This document shows positions 41,201 to 53,200 of a stretch of 64,000 nt of DNA, in pieces. The first letter of the stretch is position 1. The number at the start of each line of letters is the position of its first letter. This DNA comes from Macquaria australasica. Lineage: Eukaryota; Chordata; Actinopteri; Centrarchiformes; Percichthyidae. The DNA lies in contig SEMN01000064.1 in assembly GCA_005408345.1 (NCBI GenBank), forward strand, positions 1,550,001-1,614,000, in the 5' to 3' direction. The notes below the pieces were generated by a model. That model saw nothing but the letters and a program-made list of their open reading frames with translations. It made no database searches and was not told the DNA's origin. The position numbers were made by a program, and so were the translations under genes.

Positions 41201-44200
41201 GTTCTAGTAATTTTAAAATGTATTTAGTTGAATGTTTTGTCTGAGATCATTACCTGCTGTGTTTTCTATTACATTAAATAAGACAAGTAAAAATTAAAGT
41301 AAATAAAAATAGGCTGTACAAAAGTAGAGCTGAAAATATGGTTGGCAGCTTACACAGCCATTGTCCCACGTGAAATTCAAACTCGTCGGAAGAAGCTGCG
41401 GGCGTGCTTCCCAGCTACACCATTGTGGCTAAAGTGTGGCTTATGTGTATTGGCGGCAGCGCCGCCTAATGCACACAGCCATCCCTCATGGAATCAGACC
41501 CAGTCAGAGAACGTGGGTGGGTGTACTGTAGCTGTGGGTATTTCCCCATCAAAGAGAAGAGAGTAAGAAAAAAAGAAAATGTGCTCTTCGTGTGTACTGT
41601 TAACTAGCACGCCTCCACAGTCCACCTCAGGCTTCCGTGGGGGGTGAATAGTGCCCCTGTGCATATTTCCCCTTTTGGTTTCACAAGCATTCACATTATT
41701 TTGTTGTGCAGAAAGAAAACATAAAGAGAAGAAAAAATGGCAAGCCCAGTGGGCCACACCTGTTTGTGCTGTGGGATTAAGATGCCACTGTAGGATGGTC
41801 ATAATCACTGCGCATTGCTTAGTGACCATGCAAGCATGGCCAGTCGGGATCCTGCCTATTGCCAGAATTGTTTTATCCTGCCAGCTAGAGTGAGGGAGGC
41901 TATAGGGCATTGGCACATGTGTGGAGGAAAAGTAAGTAGTGGAGGAGCTGGAGCAACCACTTGCAGTCTATCACCAGCTTATTACTTGGACCGCTCAGGC
42001 ATTGGAAATTGAAATGCCAGCTGGAGGAGGCCTGGGGCCCTCCCGTTTTGATGATGAAGAGGCACCCTTTTTTGGTACAGCTGCTTTCTGATTTAGAGGA
42101 GCTGGTGCTCAAACTGTTTGTCAAACCATCTGAAGCCCGTCGCTGGTCAGGTCTATGTAGACAGCTAGCATGGTCGACAGAGGATTGGCTGTGGACCACT
42201 GCCTCCCATGGATCAGGCCTTAGGAGCCTTGGTGTAACCCGCTTGGGGAAGCTGAGCTGCCCAAGCAGGAACACTAAAATGATGGATGCCATGCTCGCCA
42301 GAATACATGGAGCTGTGGCAATCAAGGGATAGCTGGTTAACATGAGGATAGCTGGTTAACAAGGAGATGCAGCAGGTTTCCTCGCTCCTAGCTAGGCAGT
42401 AGCAACTGGCAGGGCCATGGCCTCCCTCTGAATGGTGAGGCACCACCTCTGGCTGTCTCAGCCACAGCTGCAGAGGCAGGACACATTTTAGAGCTAAATG
42501 TGGTTGGCAGAGTGAGCTCACTGCCCAGGGACACCCAGACCCTCTCCTTAGCCCTGACAGTTCTCAGAAACCATCCCCCCCTTGCTGCTTCTCGGGACAG
42601 TGCCTGTCATGGGTGACCCTTGGGGTGGACACCTGAGTGGTTTCCACCATGACTCAGGGTTATCATTTGCCATTTCTGCACCCAATGTCAGCCACTTTCT
42701 CAGTGGTAGCAGACCCTCAGCGCATGGGGGTTCTGGCTGCAGAGATCTGTGGTGTTATCAGCCTATACTGTCATCAGAAATATTTTGATGAAAATATGGT
42801 GCGTATATGTTGACATCAGTGTTATCCGCTTACCAAGTAAGAACAAGAGCTGGTCTATGGGAAGCGTGGCAGTTTAGCTAATTTAGTTTAAGTGGAGGAG
42901 AGGCCACAAGGCCCTCCTGTATTCCTTCCTTCCCTTCACCCTCCTGCATCCACTCCTACAGAGTCCAGGTGGAAGAAGTGAGCCACATCCTGATGGCCCC
43001 AATTGGCCCCAGATGATCTGGTTCTCAGCAATAGCACCACTCCTTCGAGGACACCCCTGTTAGCTCTCTGTTTGGCAGGTCCTGCTGTACCAGTCCCACG
43101 GGACCCTTTTCCATCCTTTTTCAACTAGGGCAGCATATTCCTATCATTGGGGAGTGTTTCAAATATGGTGCAATTCAAGACGGGTGGATCCCCTCTCCTG
43201 CATTGCCCATGACATCCTCCAGTTCCTCCAAGAAATGTCAGAGGTGGCCACATCTCCCTCAACTTTGAGGGGAGACATGAAGGCAGGCTGTGTTGGGCCT
43301 CAGAAACTGGCAGAGGGTTGTTGCTCAAAGGCGCTCGTAGGGTTACCCCTACCACAGAAGGCCAGCTATCCCTCCCTGGGATTTGGGGGTAGTGCTGTCA
43401 GCCTTTCAGCATGACCCATTGAAGCCCCTTGAAATAGTTGAGTGGAATGGCTTTATCTCAAGTTGGCATGTCATTGTGTCAGCTAAAAGATATGGAGAGC
43501 TCCATGCCCTTTCGGTACATGAGGAATGCTGCTGCTGATGAGTGATGCTGGGGTGGTGTGACGCCCGAACCCCTCATTCCACTCTAATGGCCAGGCCACA
43601 CCGCTGACCTGAGCAGCGCGTGACGGCTACCTCGCTGAACTGCTGCGTCTGGCATGCATGTGGTGTCCACACAGGGAGCGTTCCTGCTGCGTCACTGCTG
43701 CTGCCAGCCTTATCTTTCTTGAGTTTGCCTTTGATAATAGCCATCAATAATACATTTCATTTATATTTAGTTTAGACAGAAAAAAAGTTAAGAGGCTTGT
43801 GGTCAGTTGTAATTGGAGAGTTAAAAAAATTGTTTTTGATTTTTTTTTCTGTGACATATTCTACAGATATCAATATTGAAACTGAAACTGAAATGTGTAC
43901 TGTTGCTGGTCTGATGTCAATATGACAATCAACAGATCATTTTTACTGTGTATTTTTGCTGAGAACCGCACGCGTCACACAGAAAAAATAGGCGAGACTC
44001 CGAATCTCTAGACGAGCCGCGCTGAAGACGCGCTTCTCACGCGCTTCTCACGCGCTTCTCACGCGGGCTGTGTGGCTGCTCTAATCTGTTAACATGGGCG
44101 CCAAAATGAAAAGCAAGAGGTTCCGTGACGCACATGCGCTGCTCAGGACGGTGGTGTGTCCCAGCCGTAAGGTCTTATCCGACTCCCATCCCAGCCAATC

Positions 44201-47200
44201 TATTGAGCTGCACCCTTTCGACCCTCCTCCGGACAGTGAAGCAGGGTTGAGTGGGCAGTCACTGCTGTACAGGACCTTAACGGTGTACCTTCCACGCGGG
44301 GCCTCACTACCTCATGGGCATTATGGTAAGGTGCCCCTCTATCTGAGATTTGCGCGGTGGCCTCTTTGTCGACCCCATCCAACTTTATCAAGTTCTACTG
44401 CATGAATGTGGCAGTTGTCTCCTCATTCGCTGAACGTGTGCTGGGCTCAATGCAGCAGGATATGGTTTGACATACCATGCCTCTAGGACCACCGCTCTTA
44501 CAAAAATGGACCCTGGCTTGGAGTGATGTCATTTTCTTTGAAAGCTAGCCTTGCAATCTAGCAGGCTAACTAAGTGGTCTTCCACCCATTTACGACTGGC
44601 CTTAGTGTCTAAAGGAGACAGCTATGCCTTGGTGGCATTTTGCACGTAGGCCATGGGTGTGTACATAGTGTATCTTTCTAAATAGTTCCTTTGTCTGAGC
44701 ACTCTGGTGGCGTTGACGTCTCATTTAAAGTCAACTATCATTTAATTCTCCCGCAGGAGTAGCTGGGTCTGCTTGGTTTCCTCGCGGTGTGTCTTAAAGA
44801 GTCCCCGTACATATAAGATAAGATAAGATAAGATAAGCCTTTATTGTCCCACAGCGGGGACATTTTTAGCGTTGCAGCAGCCAGCAAAAGTGTCATATAA
44901 AGAAATACAATAAAAATAAATAGAAAAATAGTCCTATACACAGTATAGACAGAAATAAATAATAGAGTGACTGAGTGCAGTTGTAAGTATGAACAAATAG
45001 ATAAGATAAAAATATTGCACATATATAATGTACATGTATATGAAAAATATTTCACAGCAACATATGAAGTAGATAACATCATGAATACAATATATGTATG
45101 AAGATAATGCACAGCAGTAGATGAAGTATAGTAGTGAATAGTCTGCACACTGACAGTCAAGAGTAGATTACCGGGAGTTGTACTGATTATAGAGTCTGAC
45201 AGCAGCAGGCAGAAAGGACCTACGGTACCTCTCCTTCAGACACCGCGGGTGGAGCAGCCGGTCGCTGAAGGAGCTGCCCAGTGCTGAAAGAGTGACATGT
45301 AGGGGGTGGGAAGAGTTCTCCAGTAGTGATGATAGCTTGGCCACCATTCTCCTGCCTCCCACCACCTCCACTGAGTCCAGAGGGCATCCAAGGACAGAGC
45401 TGGCCTTCTTAATCAGTCAGTCCAGTCTCTTCCTATCCCTGGAAGAGATGCCACTGGCCCAACAGGTCACCCCATACAAGACAGCTGATGCCACCACAGA
45501 GTCATAGAAAGTCCTCAGGAGCGCACCCTGCACTCCAAAAGATCTTAGTCTCCTGAGCAAAGAGAGACGGCTCTGGCCCTTTTTAAACAGAGCGTCCGTA
45601 TTGTCTGACCAGTCCAGTTTGCTGTTCAAGTGAACACCCAGATACTTGTACGATCTCACAATCTCAGTGTCCGTTCCCTGGATGTTCACTGGTGTAGGTG
45701 GAGGGAGTTTGCGCCTGCCGAATGGAATATATAGGGTGGTAGAGAGATAGTCTCGGCACCTTAGAGAATGGAAGTGTAACCCATGTTCTCTGAGCGGGGA
45801 GACTATTGCTCAGGAGGTAGAGTGGATCGTCCTTTAAGTGTCCTTGGGCAAGACACTGAGTTGCTTCCAATGGCGGCCAGAACCTTGCATGGCCTCCATT
45901 GGAAGCACCATCGGTGTGTGAATGAGACCAATCTGTAAAAGCACTTTGGAAACCGTTATGGTTGAAAAGCGCTATATAAGTTAAGTCCATCCACTATCTT
46001 TCCAGCTCCAGGCCGCTCCAAAACGCTTTCCAATCAAGGTTAACCGGAGAAGGCCACATGTTGCCAATCAGTGCGTGGCCCCCACAGTTGATGTGTCTTA
46101 AAGAGTATCTACAACAACTGCCTGGGTTGCACATGTAACCTTCCGTTCACAGTTGTTAAGACTTAATCTCAACTCCCAAATTATTTAATAGTGACCAGCA
46201 GATGCCAATACTGTTATAGCCTGAAAAGGCTGAAATCAGCAATCACATGCCTTGTTGCAAATATGTAACCTTGCCAGTATAAAGTTTTTACAGTATGTTT
46301 TAATTTTCATTTCTTTGTGTCATAACATTTAATAGGAGCTCACAGATTCTCTCTGGTTACTGTATCCTTCTTCAACTCACTTAAGATTTTTATGAATAAT
46401 ATCCCAAATAGCATAACTGATATTGTCAGCATACTGTAGGGGAAGTGTACTTTTAGTCTTATTGAGGAATTAAAAAAGTAGCAGCTAAATATTATTAATG
46501 TACTCTCAAGTTGAATGTTTTTCATAAGTCAAGTACAGGGTTAGTTAGATCAGCATCAAGCCCACTGTGACAAGACTGAAGACATCCCTTTAAAAACTCA
46601 AGGATTTTTCTTGTACAACAAATGTGACATTGATCACGACTTCAACTTTTATCAGCAATTGTACTTCTCAAAAGTAGTATATGGTAAACTCTTGTGGTTG
46701 TATCTTCCCTTCCCTTGTATCCACTCTTGTGAAGGAGTCCCTCGTCAGTGAGCTGAAGAGCTGGTGTCTGTCCAAGCTGCAGAACATGGAGGTTCGCTTC
46801 ACAGCAGACCCAAGCAGCACCAAGCTTCAGCGCTCCTCCTCTGTGGCCGAGGGCCTGAATGATGGAGCTGGCCTCACTGTGCTGCCTACTGGCCCGGGAG
46901 TCAGCTCTCAGTGCCTGGAGCTCCAGAACAGCGCTGCTTTCCTGGACTCCAGTCGGGAGGAGCCAGGTGTGGCAGAGGACGGCTCAGCCAACCACTACTT
47001 TGTGGTTCATGTGGAGAGCTCTCCAGGTAACGCCTCAACAAACAACTCACCCAGCCAAGCCTATAAATCTAAACACTTTTAAACTGCACAGACACAGACT
47101 CACAGAGAGACTGAGTCCTCAAATCTCTATTTATCCCACCTGTTTCCACATCAAATTAACTTTCAACCCCGTAAATTATAGGCTGGAAGTTAATGATAAA

Positions 47201-50200
47201 ATAGACAGTAAATAGTCCAATGCCTCTCAGAAATTACTAGTAGAATAGTAGTACTAGTAAAATAAAAAGCAGGAATTTGCCTTGATTCACCCAATATTTA
47301 TTTCTTCCTGGAAAGCTAGATTCACAATTTTCACTGTTATTACCTTGTCCTCACCTGTAAATTGTTCACCTATTAAAACTCACAATTGCTGTGTATTTTA
47401 CTAGGTTATGTGTTTAATTGTTGGTAATAATTTCTAAGATACAGTATTAGCACTTAGTTTATTACTGGAAATCATTGACCTACTGTAATGTAAAAGTTAT
47501 CAAACTTTTAAAGGATTTTACAGGCCATGATTAGGTAATCTATGCATATTTTCTAAAATGTGTGCCAGTTAAAAAAAAGTTAAAACCCAATTCCTTATTT
47601 GTGTTTTAGGTCTGAGTTTATTATTTGGAAAAAACACAACTACTGAACCCACATCGCATTCATTGCTTTTTACTGGCCTTGCACAGAAGGCTAATGTATA
47701 AAAATATTTGAAAAGGATATTACCATTACTGGTACATCATCACATTTTATAAGTAATTGAATAGTAGTATAATAATAGCAAATGTGTATAGTGTCATGTA
47801 TTCACATTTATTTAAAATAAGTCTACATCTACAAAAAAATACCCACACACTGCTGTCTCATTCCCATTGATTCTACATGAGCATGCCAGATTCTGACCAA
47901 TACTGGTCTTCTTCATGTAAATGTGAGGGAATGAGCACGCCTATATGTATAGTTGAACTGTGATGACATGTCAGACATCATCAATGAATTGGGTAATTGA
48001 TAATGAACACCTGAAGACAAAGTCATTCATTGACTAGGAGTGATCACATGTGAATGTCACATCAACATTACATTAACAGTACAGTATTAAAGGCATACAT
48101 ATTGCACATGAGGGAAATATCAGTAAAGCAAGTAAGTAAGTAAAGCTTTATTTATATAACACTTTTTAAAACACAGTTACAAAGTGCTTCACACGCATAT
48201 GAAAAATCTAAATGAATAAATACATAAAGGAAAAGTAAATTGCAATAAAAACATAGTATAAAAAAACAAAGGGGGAGATTTATAAAAAGGCTTGCCTATA
48301 GAGATGGGTTTTTAGAAGCCGCTTAAAATTGTGCAAAGATTCAGCAAATCAAATGTAAATATATTATATATTACAATGCTTTGCTATATTCATTGATTCA
48401 TATCAAAAGCAAACGTGCACCAAACACAGATGCCTTATCATAAAAGAGAGAAGGAAAGTATAACCTAGATTCAATTCAATTCAATTCAGTTTTATTTATA
48501 TAGCGCCATATCATAACAAAGTTATCTCAGGGCACTTTTTCAAATAGAGCAGGTCTAGACCGACTCTTTATATTTACAGAGACCCAACAATTCCCATCAT
48601 GAGCAAGCACTAGGCTACAGTGGCAAGGAAAAACTCCCTTTTAACAGGTAGAAACCTCGAGCAGAACCAGGCTCTGGGTGGGCGGTCATCTGCCTCGACC
48701 GGTTGGGTTGAGGGGGGTGGGGGGGCAATACATTTCTATGTGGAACAATACAGTTCCACATAGAGATGTAAAGTAATAGTTGTGGTAATGGTATTAATGT
48801 TAATATTAACAGAAATAATACTAAGAGCAATATTATAATAGTAATACTAATAATAAGAGCAATAACAGTAATAGCAGCAGCGGGTGCAGAGCAGGAGCAT
48901 GGGGGCAGCAGGTGGCCTGCAACCATAGATCCAGACTCTACAGCTCCGGAGGCAGAAATACCTGCAGAAAGCAACAGAAGGAGAGAGAGAGAGAGAGGGG
49001 AGAGGAAGCACACAACTACGGGAAGAAGTTGAGTTAGTAACAAGCATTGATGGGATATGAGGGCGTACAGATGGAGAGGAAGAGGAGGAGAGAGGAGCTC
49101 AGTGCATCATAGGAAGTCTCCCGGCAGTCTAGGCCTATATCAGCATAACTAAGGAGTGGCTCAGGGGTCACCTGAGTCAGCCCTACTATAAGCTTTATCA
49201 AAGAGGAAAGTCTTAAGCCTACTCTTAAATGTAAGGAGGTTGTCTGCCTCCCGTACACAAACTTCCCAGTTTGGTTCCACAGAAGAGGAGCTTGATAGCT
49301 GAAGGCTCTGGCTCCCATTCTACTTTTAGAGACTCTAGGAACCACAAGGAACCCTGCATTCTGGGAGCGCAGTGCTCTAGTGGGGTAATAGGGTACTATG
49401 AGCTCTTTAAGATATGATGGTGCCTGACCATTTAGGGCTTTGAAGGTGAGGAGAAGGATTTTAAATTCTATTCTGGATTTTACAGGGAGCCAGTGTAGAG
49501 AAGCTAATATTGGAGAAATATGATCTCTTTTTCTGGTTCTTGTCAGTAAACGTGCCGCAGCATTCTGGATCAGCTGGAGAGTCTTAAGGGACTTATTGGG
49601 GCAGCCTGTTAATAGAGAGTTGCAATAATCCAGCCTAGATGTAACAAATGCATGGACTAGTTTTTCTGCATCTTTTTGAGACAGGATGTGCCTGATTTTT
49701 GCAATGTTACGTAAATGAAAAAAGGCAGTTCTTGAAGTTTGTTTTATGTGGGAGTTAAAGGACATATCCTGATCAAAGATAACTCCAAGAGTCCTTACGG
49801 TTTCGCTGGAGGCCAGGGCAATCCCATCTAGAGAAATTATATCTTTAGATAATGTGTTTCGAAGGTGTTCGGGGCCAAGTACAATAACTTCGGTTTTGTC
49901 TGAGTTTAACATCAGAAAATTGCAGGTCATCCAGGTTTTTATGTCCTTAAGGCATGCTTGAAGTTTAGCTAATTGATTGGTTTCATCTGGCTTGATCGAT
50001 AAATATAATTGGGTATCATCTGCATAACAATGAAAATTTATGGAGTGCTTCCTAATAATATTGCCTAAAGGAAGCATATATAAGGTGAATAGAATTGGTC
50101 CAAGCACAGAACCTTGTGGAACTCCGTGACTAACTTTGGCGTGCATAGAGGATTCATCGTTAACATGTACAAACTGATATCGATCTGATAAATAGGATTT

Positions 50201-53200
50201 AAACCAGCTTAGTGCGGTGCCTTTAATGCCAATTAAATGTTCTAGTCTCTGTAATAGAATGTGATGGTCAGTGGTATCGAATGCAGCACTAAGATCTAGT
50301 AAGACAAGTACAGAGACAAGTCCTTTGTCGGATGCAATTAGAAGGTCATTTGTAACTTTCACCAGTGCTGTCTCTGTGCTATGATGCACTCTAAATCCTG
50401 ACTGAAAATCCTCAAACAGCTTGTTGTTGTGTAGAAAGTCACACAACTGATTGGCAACTGCTTTCTCAAGGATCTTAGAGAGAAAATGAGGATTAGATAT
50501 AGGTCTATAATTTGACAAAACCCCTGGATCAAAAGTGGGCTTTTTAAGAAGAGGTTTAATTACAGCTACTTTAAAGGACTGTGGCACATAGCCTTTTAAT
50601 AAGGACAGATTGATCATATCTAGTAAAGAAATGCTAACTAAGGGTAAAACTTCTTTAAGCAGCCTAGTTGGGATGGGGCCTAAGAGACACGTTGATGGCT
50701 TAGTTGAGGAAATCATGGAAGTTAGTTGACTAAGGTTGATGGGAGAAAAGCAGACTAAATGTACATCAGATTTTACAGTTGTTTCTAAGGTTCCTGTGTT
50801 TGAAGATGTCAGTACCAACTGAGGGCAGGAGGTGCTGAATTTTGTCTCTAATTTTATCATTAAAGAAGCTCATAAAGTCATTACTACTGAGGTCTATAGG
50901 AATACATGGCTCAACAGAGCTGTGACTGTCTGTCAGCCTGGCTACAGTGCTGAACAGAAACCTGGGGTGGTTGTTATTTTCCACTATTAATGATGAGTAG
51001 TAGGCTGCTCTAGCATTACGGAGGACCTTCCAATAAATTTTAAGACTATCTTGCCAGGCTAAACGTGATTCTTCCAGATTGGTGGAACGCCATTTCCCTT
51101 CAAGTTTTTGCAATGTTTGCTTTAATTTGCGGGTTATACCATGGAGCTAACCTCCTCTGCTTTATTATCTTCTTTTTTAGAGGGGCGATAGAGTCGAGTG
51201 TTATTCGTAGTGAGCCTGCAGCACTATCAACAAGATGATCAATTTGGGAGGGACTAAAGTTAGCATAGGAGTCATCTGTTACATTGAGACATGGAACTGA
51301 ATTAAATGCCGATGGAATCACTTCCTTAAATTTAGCTACAGCACTATCAGATAGACATCTAGTGTAGGAGTGTTTGCCTAATGGCGTGTAGTCCAGTAAT
51401 AGGAATTCAAAAGTTAACAAAAAATGGTCTGATAAAAAAGAATTCTGTGGAAAGACTATTAGATGTTCAATTTCAATGCCATAAACAAGAACAAGGTCGA
51501 GGGTGTGGTTAAAACAGTGAGTGGGTTTGTGTACACTCTGACAGAAGCCAATCGAATCTAATAATGAGATAAAAGCAGCACTAAGGCTATCATTTTCTAC
51601 ATCCACATGAATATTAAAATCACCTACAATAATTGTTTTATCTGTTTTAAGGACTAAACCTGATAAGAACTCTGAGAATTCAGATATAAATTCAGAATAC
51701 GGTCCAGGAGCTCGGTACACTATAACAAATAGAATTGGCTGTAGTGTTTTCCAGGTTGGGTGTGAAAGGCTAAGAACAAGGCTTTCGAACGAGTTATAAT
51801 TTAGTTTAGTTTTAGGTTTGATTAATAGGCTTGAGTCGAAGATGGCTGCAACTCCACCTCCTCGGCCTGAGCCTCGAGGAATGTGAGTATTAATGTGACT
51901 GGGGGGAGTGGATTCATTTAGGCTAACATATTCATCGTGACACAGCCAGGTTTCAGTAAGACAAAAATAATCAATATTATGATCGATATTAGATCGTTTA
52001 CTAGAACAGCTTTAGATGAGAGAGATCTGATGTTTAAGAGTCCACATTTAATTCTCCTATTTTGTTGTACTGTTGCAGTGGTGGTTTTACTTTTTATTAG
52101 GTTTTTATGTGTAACTCCTCTTCTGTTTAATTTTGATTTAAATAATTTAAGTGGTCGGGGGGCAGACAACCTCTCTGTGGAGTTTAGGGTGGGTAACTGC
52201 TCTAATGGAAGCGCAGAGAAGCGTGTAGGACTGCAACTCTGCCTCCTGGTCTGGACCACAGACTGTATTAAGTCTATGGTCTGAACTGGTCTGAATTTCT
52301 AGATATGAGAGCGGCTCCATCCAAAGTGGGATGAATGCCGTCTCTCCTAATCAGACCAGGTCTTCTCCAGAAAGTCCGCCAATTATCTACAAAGCCCACA
52401 TCATTACCTGGACACCACCTCGACAACCAGCGGTTGAATGATGACATGCGGCTATACATGTCATTGCTAGTAAGATTAGGTAGGGGCTCAGAGAAAACTA
52501 CGGAGTCCGACATTGTCTTTGCATATGTTGCTTTTTCTGTGCAAGCTGCTGTGAGGTGCATGCAGCGGTCACTTTCAGCGCATGCATGTCAAAGCTGTAT
52601 CATCACAGTTCATCTTTAAGGAAACCATTTTGCAATTATTGGACAAATGTTAAGAAATTACTTGGCAAATATCTTAGTGAACAAAGGGCCAATTCTTTTT
52701 TTCTCAGCTTACAATTTCTGAGTGTTGGCCTTATTATTTTTGCATTAAACTTTGGCCTGTAATTTACAGAGATAATATCTTATTCTGTCCTGCAACGAGG
52801 GAGAAAACAATGGTTTAATATTAAGCTATACCCTATGAGACCACATTTCTTCTTTAGGATGATTTATCATGCAGTGGATACAGGCGTATGTAACTGACAT
52901 TGCATGATTTTAAGTGAACAATGACCTTTTTGAATGAAATAACATTGCTGTCAGAGAAAAACATCATCACTGAAATTTTGACTTAGTCTGCCCATGGCAT
53001 GCTTGTTCATGAATCAGTTATACTGCAGTTTATTAGGAGGATGGCTTAAAGAATATTTGCTGTGTAGGTTTCTGTGTAATTGAATGTGCTCATTGAATCT
53101 CTTTTGAACATGTAACAGATGGTGATAAGACTCAGAATGCAGAAGTCACCTCTCCTGCAACAGCTAAGAGTCTGTCATCTGTCCAAGTGGTTCGGCCGAA

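Larger units (their letters stand above)
48472..52620 (-). mobile_element. L2 LINE, nearly full length, in ankrd6 intron 14
   Basis: Minus-strand element of about 4.1 kb. From its 5' end: an ORF1 with an esterase-like (SGNH) C-terminal block (52561-52274), then ORF2 with APE endonuclease and reverse transcriptase (to 49034), then a 3' region ending in repeated ttgaa units (48472-48495). It lies wholly inside intron 14, antisense to ankrd6. The frame breaks in ORF2 make it non-autonomous now, but long uninterrupted stretches suggest a fairly recent insertion. Confidence 0.85.

Noticed and set aside
49034..50860. 608-codon frame as a host gene
   Set aside because: It is an L2 reverse transcriptase (motifs A, B and C) with L2 endonuclease upstream and an L2 tail downstream.
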